Shown here: positions 26,154 to 38,200 of the stretch, piece after piece | Position numbering within the stretch: position 1 is the stretch's first letter | Layout: each line of letters opens with the position of its first letter | NCBI GenBank assembly: GCA_948470475.1 | Contig: OX419342.1 | Coordinates: 24,314,454-24,378,453 of the forward strand | Direction: 5' to 3' | From: Galaxea fascicularis | Taxonomy: Eukaryota; Cnidaria; Anthozoa; Scleractinia; Euphylliidae | Length of the DNA stretch: 64,000 nt | Made by a program: the position numbers and the translations under genes | Notes under the pieces: model-generated | The model's database searches: none | What the model was told of the DNA's origin: nothing | What the model saw: the letters and a program-made list of their open reading frames with translations, nothing else

Positions 26154-26405
26154 ATCGCAGTTACGCACAGAGTTTACGCGCGCATGCGCTCTTGTAGTAT
26201 CACGAGCTTATAAAGTCATAGTGTGGACGGGTCCTAATACTGACATATCTTAAAGGGTATTTTAACACTGTTAAGTCAGGAAACAAAACTCCGACGTTTC
26301 GACAATGCTGCCTTCATCAGGGGAAATGCGTGAAAACGTTGTTCCGAGAGATTCAAATTTCAAAATTGCGTCATAGAAGAGACGTTCGAGTTAGAAAAGG
26401 AAGAG

Positions 26406-27427
26406 ATGGAGTCAGCAAGTAAGACGGTGATTATATTCCCCGGAATGGACCCAGAAGTTTTCCAATTCGGAGGTGCTGTGAAAGAGAGGCAAGAAGCATT
26501 CTTAAAAAGCGTGGCGGATTTCGTCAAGAGAAAACCTGGCGGAAGACGACCTGACAAGATTTCTCTCCCCGATAACAACAACAGCATCTCAAGTGACTTG
26601 AGCAAAGAACTTAAGCAAGTGGTGGAGTCGTACGACCTCCGAGCGGCTGATTCTGATCTGTGCGAGCGTTAGCTTCCGTTTGAGGAAGATGAACCCATCA
26701 TCTACTTTTTTGGCAAGTTCCAAGAAACCAAAGGGGTGGGAGAGATTTTAATGGCTTTTCCAACGATCCTGGAGAAGATCCCGAAAGCGCGACTTCTATT
26801 AATCGGTTATGAGGGCAATCGCGAGCACTTGGAAGGCATGCTGGCAGCTATGGTTCAGGGAAGTTGTGAGGCTTTCAAGGCCTACGCTGCGGCAGGAGAT
26901 TTCGTGGACATCCCATCAGATCCGAACTGAAATTTTTCCGCCAGATCCCTTCGGGGAGAGTCACTATGACAGGCCTTCTGGAACACGGGCAGCTGAAAGA
27001 AATACTTCTTATATGTAGCCTAACCGTCACTGCAGCCAAGGCCCTAGAGGCTTTTGGGATGGTTTCTGTAGAGGCCATGTCCGCTGGTGTCTTGCCGCTT
27101 TGTCACGACTACACGGGGATTTCCGATGTTATTTGAGCAGTAAAAGACTTGGATCCGGAGTTGGCCTAGATTATGGGCTTGGAGATACGTCCAGGTGGCG
27201 TATATGGAGTCGCTGATGGTGTTTACATCGTGGAGCAGCGCGCTCTTTACTTCCTGTACCCAAACGGCTTTGCGGACCACAGCGGAAGGAAAGAAGTGTC
27301 TGTCAAGCTCAGAGAGATCGCAGTGACTAAGTTCTCATGGGATGTTATCTCCAAGAAGATTTTAGAAAAATTAACTCAGCGGTTCCAAAATTGTTCCAAA
27401 AATCAAGAATATTTTAGTAGATCACAG
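26406..27427 (+). pseudogene. Decayed intronless GT4-family glycosyltransferase
   Basis: Successive frames encode GT-B glycosyltransferase pieces in order. First comes an N-terminal part (VIIFPGMDPEVFQF), then IIYFFGKFQETKGVGEILMA and KARLLLIGYEG (donor-domain start), then GLLEHGQLKEILL, then ALEAFGMVSVEAMSAGVLPL, the GT4 E-x7-E nucleotide-sugar signature region. A C-terminal helical part (KLREIAVTKFSWDVISKKIL) follows. Breaks: TAG at 26670-26672, TGA at 26928-26930, a frameshift near 26940, and further stops near 27136 and 27169. No intron is evident. The signature looks more like bacterial or algal GT4 enzymes than animal ones, so transfer or retrocopying is possible. Confidence 0.75.
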
Positions 27428-27455
27428 ATATTTTAATTTTTTCCCTTTGAAGGGA

Positions 27456-27556
27456 TTAGCCTGCGGACACAGACGGTTTTCCGGCTTTTGTTTCATACCC
27501 TTTTATTTTCGGTGGCGTGAAACAAAAGCCAGAGAACCGTCTGCGATTGCAGGCTA
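27456..27556. mobile_element. 101-bp hAT-like MITE, 8-bp duplication
   Basis: TIRs of about 38 bp start TAGCCTGCGGACACAGACGG and TAGCCTGCAATCGCAGACGG (inverted), with TGAAGGGA duplicated exactly at 27448-27455 and 27557-27564. No coding capacity. Confidence 0.82.
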
Positions 27557-28935
27557 TGAAGGGATAGGATTTTGCAGATATTCTCAGTTTATAGTGTTCT
27601 TTTTCCTCTTAGTTGACACTTTAAGATTCGATACTGATTCACAACAAAATTTACGACTACTTGAAAAACAGAATCTATCGGAGAAGACTTTTTTAAAGCG
27701 TTTTTAACTCCGCTGGAAACTCAAACAAGGTACAATTTCAATGGTATGGCTCTGTTAAATGCGACTTACTAACCAGACGAGGCTATCATCTTACCTGCTC
27801 CATAACCAGGACTACCTTAGTTACGAAAGCCAACACAAAATTTCGGCGCATTTTGTAAGCACAGAGAACGTTGAAAAACGTGAATAATATCATCAATTGA
27901 TTGTATATATAACGCAGTTAGCGTGCATCACATAAGTCGCAAACGAAGGTCTCTAGGGAAAGTTGTACCACCTAAATCGATGTTTGCAATGAACCAATAA
28001 GTACTCAAAACAGAAACATGTAACACACGTTCAAGGGGGAGAGAGAGGGTAAAACGAGAAGCGCGAAGTGCGATCGGAGGGGGAGGGAAGGGAACGCCCG
28101 CAAGGACGCTATTGATTTCGCCTTTCCGCTCTCTCCTCGCTTGCCCCTCGCTTTCTCGTGCGCGCTAATGTCCCCTTTTCCTTCCTTCTTTAAACGCTTG
28201 CCTAAAGTGCTATGTAGGAATCGAATCAAAGAGTCAAAACCAGACAACTGATCATGAGAGCAAACGCCCGAAGGGCTCTTGATTGAAGACGCAATTGATT
28301 TGATGAATGAATGAATGAACGAACGAATGAATTTTTTTCAGTTCAATCGAAAGTGTACTATTCAATTTTGTCACATACAGTTTTCTTTTTTTTTTTTTTC
28401 ATATAATTTTTATTCAGAATGATTGAATCCGCTTAAACTCGTTGCATTTTTTTTTCAAATACAGCCTTTATAGCTAGACGGTGAGGATGAATAATTATCC
28501 AAGGTAATCTGTGTACACAAGGGCTTCAGTCGAAACCTTCAATAAAGACTGATTTCCATCTTTTGAGCAAGGACATGGCTTAAATTCCACCCCCCCCCCC
28601 CTACCACTATCACTTTGAGGGGAGAAATGACACAAAAGGGTGCTTGTTCACATTTATTGACCAGGGCCAGATTCACAAAACCCTCCAAAGTTAGGATGTA
28701 TCTCAGACATTGGTTTATAGCATATTAAAACAATACTTGGGCATCTTAGGTGGGCTTCGGGAATCTGGCTCCACACTTTATCCACTTCTCTTTCAAAGGG
28801 ATACAAAATTAACAATTTCCAAAGAAGGCACCGTCCGAAAGTAACGATCTGACAAGGTACGCGATCATAACTATACGTGATCGAGGGGCATGGTCGTCGG
28901 TCATTACCCCATTTTGTTAATGACAATTTCCAAGT

Positions 28936-29053
28936 GGATTGTGGGTACATCCAGTTCTTTGTGGGCAAACGGCCACATTGGGATGTAATTATTTGAAATT
29001 ATAATTTTTACCGTTTGCCCCCGCAAAGAACTGCATCCTGACCCACAAATCAC
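28936..29053. mobile_element. Short inverted-repeat element
   Basis: Arms of about 35 bp: GATTGTGGGTACATCCAGTT... CTTTGTGGGCAAACGG on the left, and CCGTTTGCCCCCGCAAAGAA ... TGACCCACAAATC on the right. No duplication identified. Confidence 0.55.
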
Positions 29054-29574
29054 TTATAGATTGTGCTCATGCTAGAAGGAAGAAGAAGTTCACATCACAC
29101 AATTTTACACGACGTTGTTTTAAAATGTTATGCAAAATAAAATAGTTCACTTTGGCAAGCAATTTTTCTAAAATCTGATAGTATTTTTCGTCGAATTTTT
29201 GGCAACTTTTCACCATTTTTTGGAGCAACTTTGATGCAATTTACTAGCAATTTCTAAACAGGCCTATTTATTTGAAAATGATTTTTATGATTTAAAAAGG
29301 TGTGGGAATCACCTCAGACACAGACGTCACGAGGTTTAAATTCTCCATTTCTCCTCGTCACGATTTTTATAGCATCTTGGGTAATCGGCGCGACATGATG
29401 CAGAAAAAATAACGTACAAATGATAGCCAAATAGTCTATGGACGATACAATATTTTTCGAATCTTTCCAAGTTTAACCAATAAACGAGGGCAAAAACCAA
29501 GAGAAAGATGATCCTCTATATTTTTTTCTCAAACGTATTTTGCCTCATGCCTTATAGGAAATTAATGCACTTTA

Positions 29575-29860
29575 GGCCCGTATCAAAGGTCGTGCTACTG
29601 CCGTGCTTAGTTGGCTGGACTGTGCCACGACTCCAGCACGACTTGGTTTCAGACGTCGAATTTAATTCGAATTGAAATTTGCTGTAAACATGCGTCAAAC
29701 GATAACAAACCAGTTTTGCTGACTTTCAAAATATATTATAATTTATGAATTTAGTTCGACACGGCAGCAGCATGACTTGGTTTCAAACGTCGTGCTACTG
29801 TCGAATTTAATTCCATCAATTGACTTCGACACAGCAGTAGCACGAAGTTTGAAACGAGCC
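29575..29860. mobile_element. Harbinger-like MITE (TTA duplication)
   Basis: Starts GGCCCGTATCAAAGGTCGTG and ends CACGAAGTTTGAAACGAGCC, with TTA at 29572-29574 and 29861-29863. The interior repeats GTCGTGCTACTG and its complement. Termini and TTA duplication resemble the element at 17175-17559. Confidence 0.78.
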
Positions 29861-30156
29861 TTATTAACACGATTTTAAAAAATTTGCGTTAATTTAATGT
29901 ATCTTAATTAATGTGGATGTAAATTTAATGCACGCTAGTTTACAACATTGTTATTTTAAAGCACCTTTATTTCTTTACAAAACCTTATGATTTCGCCTCA
30001 ATTCGTAAGGCATTTTCTCCATGAGACATATGTATGATGAGATTTTGTGTTACTGCAATAAACTGAGGTTTGGTTTCCGTGAATCAAACGAGTGAGCAGC
30101 TGTTGGTGATTTCACTGAGGTTTTGAAAGATCTATTGAATTGATAGGGTCTAGTTA

Positions 30157-30302
30157 TAGGTGGTTTTCACGTTACGTCATCGCCGCCATGCTGGTGGACG
30201 CAAAAAAACAGATCTCTCATTAGCTCGTTTTGTTCGTCCACCAGCATTTGTACATTTCACCATTGTTATCCGTGTCTCTAGAGACTGGCTGCAAACCACC
30301 TA
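30157..30302. mobile_element. MITE with TAGGTGGTTT ends (TA duplication)
   Basis: The left TAGGTGGTTTTCACG is mirrored by CTGCAAACCACCTA at the right, with TA next to both ends. The internal word CCACCAGCAT recurs inverted (ATGCTGGTGG). Short frames across it look accidental. Confidence 0.6.
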
Positions 30303-30600
30303 TAGGCTTCAAAACCAAATTTTCGGCTGTAAAAAAACCTTAGAAACATCCGGGGACTTGTCTTGGAAGGTTTTATTGACGGAAGCCAAACTGCAGCTTG
30401 GCGTTCACAAATATAAAGTGCGAGTTTGCAGAATTATGAAAAACGCAGTAAATAAAGCAAGATGCTTATCGAAAAAATTTGCGTTGATTTAATGCGTGTA
30501 AACCTAACTTTTGAAAAATTCACGTTAATTTAGTGTAACGTAAATTTTCTTCGCGTTGTCAACGTGCATTGTTAATTTACTATAATAAGGTAGGAGAAAC

Positions 30601-30617
30601 AGGTTTTATTTATTTAG

Positions 30618-30652
<35 letters not shown>

Positions 30653-30671
30653 CTTATTTATTTATTTATTC
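30601..30671. repeat. (TTTA)n microsatellite
   Basis: About 70 bases of TTTA/TTTAT units with few interruptions. Confidence 0.9.
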
Positions 30672-32288
30672 AATATTTACATGTTTCACCTTAAGTTAGT
30701 GGCAAGAAGACCTCAGCAAACCACCAGCCTTATAAGAGAGGCCACCTCTAATGTCAATATTTTAAAAATTTGGTGTTGCGTCAGTGCGGCTTGGCCAATT
30801 CAGGATTGCTTAAGTAGAAATTCTGACATGTTCTTTTTAAAGGTAAGAAAGATGGGAAAACAAGTGAGAAAGTTTGGAAAAATATACACATTCAAATCGT
30901 CTTCGTCTAAAAATAAATTCTATTGCTTCGTTGAGTTAATATGTTGTGTTTTAAATTCTGGCAGCTGACGTCCCCTAGGCGAGAAAAAATCTTTTGGAAG
31001 GATGAATGCTAGTCGCACTGAACTGCCTGGGGAGAAATTAAATTAATCCCAGGTGAGTAGGAAAGATGTAGAGCATCCCAATGGGTCTGTCAAAATAGGG
31101 TCATCCTATACTTAGAGGAGTTACATCCATGCAAAGTTGTTGGGTTTCACCACGGCGTCCGCCATATTTGTCCCCATTTCTTACTTAATTCACGCGCACA
31201 CTCGATATATCACGCGGCATGATATAACCACACCCATCGCGTGCGCTAGGGATGCACAAAAGCTATTGGCGCGAAAATTTGCGATAGCGGCACCTAATTG
31301 ATCACTCCAAAGAAAATGCCAGCGCAGCGGCTCATCTCTTTGAAATTAATAACAATAATAATAAATAAAATATATTTTCCTTTAGAATGCTTTTTGGGAG
31401 AGATTAATTAATCGTGCTTCCGTTGCCATAGAATATGCGATTCACACGTTTGATTACTTTTACCGACTCAAAACAAAAACTTTCACCGACTCCCAGACTT
31501 TAACAGTGAAAAAGTTTTTTGAAAGAGCTGAGCGTTGTTGTTGCTGCATTCCCTCCATAACGGTGGACACATAAGAAATATGACAAAAAAATCTCGTCCC
31601 TAGGTCCCTAAGCCTCACTACAAATGAACTCGAACGTGTTAGCATCTTTTAGTTTCCAAGAATTGCAAAAGACCACCTGTCTTTGTTCTTTTCTGACAAG
31701 TTCACGTCATAATCGCAACACGTATCTTTCCAAGAAAAGGCACGTGATACGCTCAGTCGCTTTCTCAGAAAACTGCATAGCGTGCGAAAAAAACGCTGTA
31801 TGGATGGATGAAAGTAAGGCGGTGAACGGGCAGCGCAGACGTGATGTTGAGCAACTTTCTTATTCGCTATCTTTCTTCTGCTTACTAAACCAGGGTAGTA
31901 ACTACAGTGCAGCGTTAGCTGAGCTATCAACCTCTCTGTACAGTTTTCCAGAGAGAAAGAAAATAAAACCGTTTCGTTCAACTTTTTATGGCATCCACTA
32001 TGGAAAACCATTCACATCCACGCGCGTACGCGAGTATCTGCGCGGGGAAAAGTCAGCTGGCCAGTCTTACCACTCACTTCTGGTTGGTTCGCCCCAGTTT
32101 CTTTCGCTTCGTCTAACCGGAAGTACGACAATCGCCTGGCTGATTTTTAATTCTTGGAAAGAAACTTCTCGGAATACGTCTGTGATCATCACAAAATGTT
32201 CCTTTATAATCGTTTATTTCTCATTGTTTTGAGAGTCTCGGGACTTAACATGAAACGTTGAGGCGTGCAATGCCGAGGAGCTTCGATT

Positions 32289-35200
32289 ATGGTTAGTGGA
32301 GGATCTGGAGTTTTGCAACGAATCAGGGAAGCTTGGACATGGCCGGTGCCTCGTTCAACTTCCTCAAGAGATAGCAAAGGAGCTGTAATTTTCGCTTCCA
32401 CCGACGAGGTCTTGCCGCTCGTTTACCGTCCAAACTTGAGTGTTAGGGTGGGTTATCCTCATGCTTGTCTTGATATAATACATTTGCCTTGTTTTCTCGC
32501 TATATGTTGATGATTTGTAAGCGGAATTGGAGGTTTCTTTTCTTTAATTCTTCTTGAATGTGACAAACCACGTATAGCTTGTAAAAATTTCAAAAGTTGC
32601 AATTGTAGTGTGATTCTTTTTTTTTTTCTAGGAATCATAAGGTTCATGTGTTCTAAGTAAACTCCTAGTTACTTTCGATTTGTAGTCCAGAAACTTACAA
32701 ATAAGTTCGATTCTATCCTTATGGAAAGGAAGAAATTAAAGTGGAAAGGAAGTTCTAAATTTGTGTTTCTTAAGTTTTTAGTGGGTGGCCTCATTAATTC
32801 GTTATTGATCGAGGATTTGCATCGACCCAAGTATAGTTAGAGTATTCGAACCAAACAGTGGATACATGTAATTGTGTTAAGTCCAACTTGTTTATTCACG
32901 AAAGTTTAAAATTAAAACTACAGCTGTATTCACTCTAACGTTTTCGGCTGCTTGACAATTTTGTTTTAACAAGAAACGTGGCTATCCTGGTCATTCTCTT
33001 GGGTGCTTATACACGCAATTTAAACTTGTAAGAGAACAAAATATACTCATTGTGTAAATCATTTCTTTGCATATGGACCATTCATATTTGTTCAGTGTTT
33101 TTGTGTTATCAAGACTTATTTTTCCAACCTCAAGGCACTTAATTTAGGTCGTAATTCAAAACATGCTGTAAAAGATGAGTGATTAAATTACTTCTAAGAA
33201 CAGTATCAGCAATTCTAGGAAATTCCCTTTTGTTTTTAAGCCGTTAAGGGAGTTAGTAATCTTGTTTTGGAAACGAGGCATCTGTGAGCACAAAAAAAAA
33301 AAACAACATGGTAGAGTTTCACTCCATGTGCAAAACATGTTTCATTAAAACCATCAAAGTTTGAAAACATTTAGCCAGCAACTTGATCACTTAAGGTTTT
33401 TGCCACCCAACAACACTCACTCAATCATTAAATATGTCAGACTGTTTAGCTGTTGGCTGTTAATCACTTCATCAAACAAAAGAATTCCATTAAAAAGTTA
33501 TGCTAGGAGGCTCTATAAACAATTTGCATCAAATTCCCAGAAATATGAATAATCAATTTGATAGCTTAGTCTGGTTCCAGGAATCAAAAGGCCACTTAAT
33601 CCCTACACAATACTTCACATCATTCATAGAACTGCATGGATAAAGCTTGGGGTTGATTCAATGACTGGTGCACCAACTCATTCCCAGGCTCTCTCTTCTT
33701 CCCATCTCCTGCAGTGACAGAGACAAGATAAGAAGAAGAGACCTCTGGGAATGAGGTAATGACTGGTACACAGCAGTTGTACCATTGCTAATTTTACCAG
33801 CTTCTTTCTCAGAAAAATATCTTTAACTGACAGCTGTTGGTCACAAAATCTGTCATAATGTGATTGATGGATGAATTTCTGGATCATTTTTTTTGCATTT
33901 ATTTGCATATGGATTTCTCAGAAATAACATTTTGACTAAAGTTGTGGTTCCAGAAAAAATTTCCATACCATCCCACAGTGAAAACAGGAAATTCTTAAGG
34001 GGAGGGGGTGCATTTTTGGAAGGAAAATACGATGCTACAGTGTAGGTTTGAATTTCCAGGGAATGGGGGTCATAACCAATTTTTTCCTTCCATTGGTCAT
34101 GACATACAAATAAATCTTTTCTGACTGGGTAATTGCATTGTTACTGTTGGTAATTTCCAGGTGCCAACTTAGTACTGTCAAATAGCATACTAGATTCAGG
34201 TTGCAGATTGTTCTGAATTTCCCAGAAAGTCTTTTTGAGGCAGTTAAACACGGTTAGGCTAATGCTCTTACAATCAAATCTCCAAAATCTGAGATAAAGA
34301 TTTGAATGGCTTTTCTACCACATCTGCATGAGCTCATTTTTAATGCTGGCTTTGTTGATTGCTCAGACAAAGACTAAGCAATTTATTTAATAAATATTAT
34401 TTTCATTGGATACACTCAACTGATGGTTTTAACGTGCAAGAAGAAAGGTTTAATGTGTACTTTCAAATACCAGCATGTGTATATGTTGTAGATAAAAATA
34501 AAATTCAAGTCTACAGGAATTTTTATAACCTTGGTTTTTTAACCTTTAAATTATCTCCTAGCCCTAATTATAATGATAATGATGATGGCAGTAATGATAA
34601 TAGCAAGTTAATCAAATCAATTTGACTGGCAATGAAATTGTGTTGAGTTCAATGATACCAGTTAAAATGACTGTAAGTCATTTTTTATTAATGAACATGT
34701 TATGTTCTGTATTTACTAAAGGATGTGTGTACAGAAGCAGCTATTAAGGTGAATATCTCTCCAGTGGCCTTGGATTTCTTTACTTTGGTCTCTGAAGATG
34801 GCTCCCTGTTTCTCAACCCAGACAAGATGCTTTGTGAAGCAGAGTGCAATCAGAGTTATAGGTTTGCACTCCACATTAAAGCATGCCATGGTACAGAACT
34901 CAAGGAATTTGATAAACAAGCATTTGAATACTACTTCCATCAGGTGTGTGTGTCTTTTTTATAATACCTTCAGTTGGCATTTGCTCTAAGCTAACACAGT
35001 GTCTTAAGACAGCCCTTTGAGCTTCTAGAACAATGGATTAAACTATGCAGAGCTAAGCGAACAATGTCTGGGTTTATTTGCAATAGGTTGTAGCAAGATT
35101 ATAAGGTCAGGGAGACTGGACATACACAAAATGGATTGATTGGGAGATGACAGGTTTAACTGAGTTTATATTAAGTTGAAAGTCAAGGCCAAGAACTTTA

Positions 35201-38200
35201 TTTGAGGAATCACTCAGCTATTGGTCGGGAACAGCTCACAGGACTGGCTGACAAAAACTGTGAACACCAGAAATATCTATGGAATGTTATTGTGTTTTCA
35301 AGTAAAACGCCAATCACGCGTGAGAAAACTAAACCGCAAACAGCAACAGTAATTAGGTTGTCGTTTCATGTTGTGTCTGATTGGTCGCAAAACAATAAAC
35401 TTTCCAGAAACTTTTTCTGGTCTTCACGGTTTTATGGGAAAGACTGTAACAAAACAGACAACAGAAACAGTAGACCCTAGCCCTGAAACAGTGGAGCTGT
35501 GTGTTAATAAAAACCAATGAAATAAGAGGAAACTGCGACATGTGTGGTTTCTAGTTTATTTTAGAAGCCAGTCAGTTTTCTCTCAGCAAGTATTTTAAGC
35601 ATTGAGGCAAACAAAAACCTTATATTGGTGTTGTTTACTGGGTATGGTTCTAGTCCAAATGCAACCTACAAATGTAGTGATGGGTGACAATTAATAAATA
35701 CAACTTACAGCAATGACAAAATAACTACTCAGAATTTTAGATTAATTGAGTAAATATTATAAACTTAGAAAATCTATTATTCTGCTTGACTCAATTAATT
35801 GCTGCTTTTCTGTTTGATTATTTCACAGTGTCGACAAGACTTCTTGAGGGGTAAAATAGGTGAATTTGGTACAAACCAAAATGACCTTGCAAAGGTGGTC
35901 CTGTATGAGATCATATTCCGAGCCAGGCAAACAAATGTTCCTCACAATACTATCATAAACCACCCGTAAGTGTAATTTTTAGATACATGTTATCCTAAAA
36001 CACTTGTTGATAAGGCTATTAATTTTACTTGGCCTTAATGCTGGCCTACGCTGTTGCAAAACTGACTGAGGTTAACATGACATTGTGACTTAATTTCAGT
36101 GAGATCCTCTACACATATACCCTGTAATTTGCAATGCACTAAAGATTTAGCCATGCATTTACAGTTTGTTCAACAAGGGAATTGTCCGTAAATCTAATAT
36201 TAATTCACTTATTAATCTAAGATCTATTATTTTGTCTTTGTACAGAGGGCGTTATGGCATCAAAAGCCTCTTTCAGGCTGGAGTATTCCGAGACTACCCC
36301 AACAATGAGATTAAACCATTTTTGAAGGAAAAAATTCAAGCTTATGTGAAGTGGAAAGATGACCAAATAAAGGTCCAGTATATCACTTGTCTTGAGAAAG
36401 CAGATGATTTCTTTGTGCACAAATTGTCATTCGAGAAGGTTTGTAATTAGTCACTCAGCTTTTGTTTATTAAATGCTTTAATTGTGTTTATGTGTGTTAT
36501 ATATTAACATATAGACCAGGGCCCAGTTGTTCAAAAGCCGATTAACGCTAATGCAAGATTAAAAATAACTCAGTGAGGTTATTTCTGTATCCCCAAACGT
36601 TCTTCAATGCTGATATTCTGCAAAAGTTTAGATTAGGGGAAGTAAATCCTGAAAAACTAAAAGCAGCGGAAACAACTTTCGTCCAAAAGTTACTGAATCT
36701 AATCCTGGATTAGGTTAATCGGCTTTTGAACAACTGGGCCCAGTATGTGACAGTTGTCATGGGATTGTGTATGCAGTAAAGCATTAAAAATATCAATCCC
36801 TAAAACATGCATAAACACTTTTTTGCTATGAAAATTTAGTTAAATGGAGAGATGGATAGTTGGATCCAAAAAGCTTTCATCGGAAACAGCCGTCTAACTA
36901 CTCTTTATCATACAGGTCTGCTTCATGTACATTTGTATCTAATTGCTTACATGGCTAGTAAAATTTGATAAATTCAATAATTGAATAATAGATTCAGTAT
37001 TTTGTATCTTGCTTATGTGGCTAGTAAAATTTGTTAAATTCAATAATTAATAATTGAATAATAGATTCAATCAGTAATTTGTACCTTGCTTATGTGGCTA
37101 GTATAAAAATTTGATAATTCAATAATTTATAATCTTGTCTCCAGAGCCTATGATTTTTTGGTCAGTGGATGAATTGTAGGCTCCGCTAACTTCATGACAT
37201 TCACCAGCACGTCTTGTTTTATGTCAATTTGTGCACTTGAGGGGTAAAAGAAGAATTTTTGGGTTGTTACCAGAGCCCTCGGCCTCAGTTTAAAAGCTGC
37301 AAGGGTTCTAGGGACAAGAGTGGCCACATGGTTTATTCGTATGAGTTCTGTAATATACATGACTAAATGCAGTATTTAATATTAATATTAATTATATTGA
37401 TGAATTATATGATAATAAAATTATGATTATAATTATATCAATTTATTTAATAATATTAATAATAATAATTTTTATTATGATTGTTGATTGAATGCCTATT
37501 ACTGTTATTCACATAGATTTATATTGTTGAGAATGTGAGTAGCCAGAGGAAGTTTGAAGTGCTTGTTAGTGCTGAATTTGGCATCAAGAAGAGAAGAACG
37601 GACTCAGAGAAGAATGTAAGTTTTGTATTCCCAAGCAATGTAACTTATTTTTAATTAATATCATTATCATATGATTACACAGTGTAAAATTGGTCAACCA
37701 AAAGGAAGGGCTCCCAGTAAGAGGATCCAAAGGATGGTGTCTTCTCCAAAATTTATAGCTGTATACGAAGACGAGGACAAAGACGAACTCTTGACTGTTC
37801 TGGCTTTAATAAAAAACGATGCTTTGGCTGTTTGGCCTTGATCCTCAGGTTAAAAGTTAAAAACTAAAAATTATTTACAATCATATGATTACTATATCAT
37901 TATGGTAGAAACTACAGTCTAACTCTAGTAGTATTCCCATTTATTTTGTATTTTATTTAATATGTAATTTATTAAATAATGTTTTTGCAAGCTTCTGGAA
38001 ACAGCTTTTCAATGTTTGGTTGCATGTACACTAACATAACCAAGGCTATTTACATCTATCTAAGCTCTGGTTTTGTCAAATTTCAGCTTCCTGAAGATAT
38101 AGTGAAAGACTTTTCTGAAGTGGAAGCCTTAGAGTTTGATCAAATGAATAATAAAGTTACAATCATCAGAAAAAATTGTGGACCAGAGGTAACTACATGT

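Larger units (their letters stand above)
27565..32288. other. Intergenic region upstream of the JAK gene
   Basis: No protein-coding gene is supported. It holds the MITEs at 28936-29053, 29575-29860 and 30157-30302 and a TTTA microsatellite at 30601-30671. The last kilobase before 32289 should include the JAK promoter and 5' UTR. Two long opposing frames there (31624-32232 and 31649-32011) look accidental. No TATA box or initiator can be assigned. Confidence 0.5.

Noticed and set aside
26285..26330. CTGATGA...GAAA on the minus strand, suggesting a hammerhead ribozyme
   Set aside because: The sequence between the two core boxes does not pair as stem II and stem III is not evident. It is more likely repeat sequence. 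The similar string at 10561-10590 was rejected for the same reason.
28005..28247. Basic, Lys/Arg-rich minus-strand frame
   Set aside because: Low-complexity purine-rich DNA, no homology, no neighbouring exon.
30160..30492. 110-codon plus-strand frame
   Set aside because: Starts inside a MITE and extends over unrelated sequence; no known domain.
31624..32232. 202-codon plus-strand frame just upstream of the JAK start
   Set aside because: No domain or composition typical of a protein, an equally long frame lies on the other strand, and it overlaps the expected JAK promoter/5' UTR. Probably accidental.
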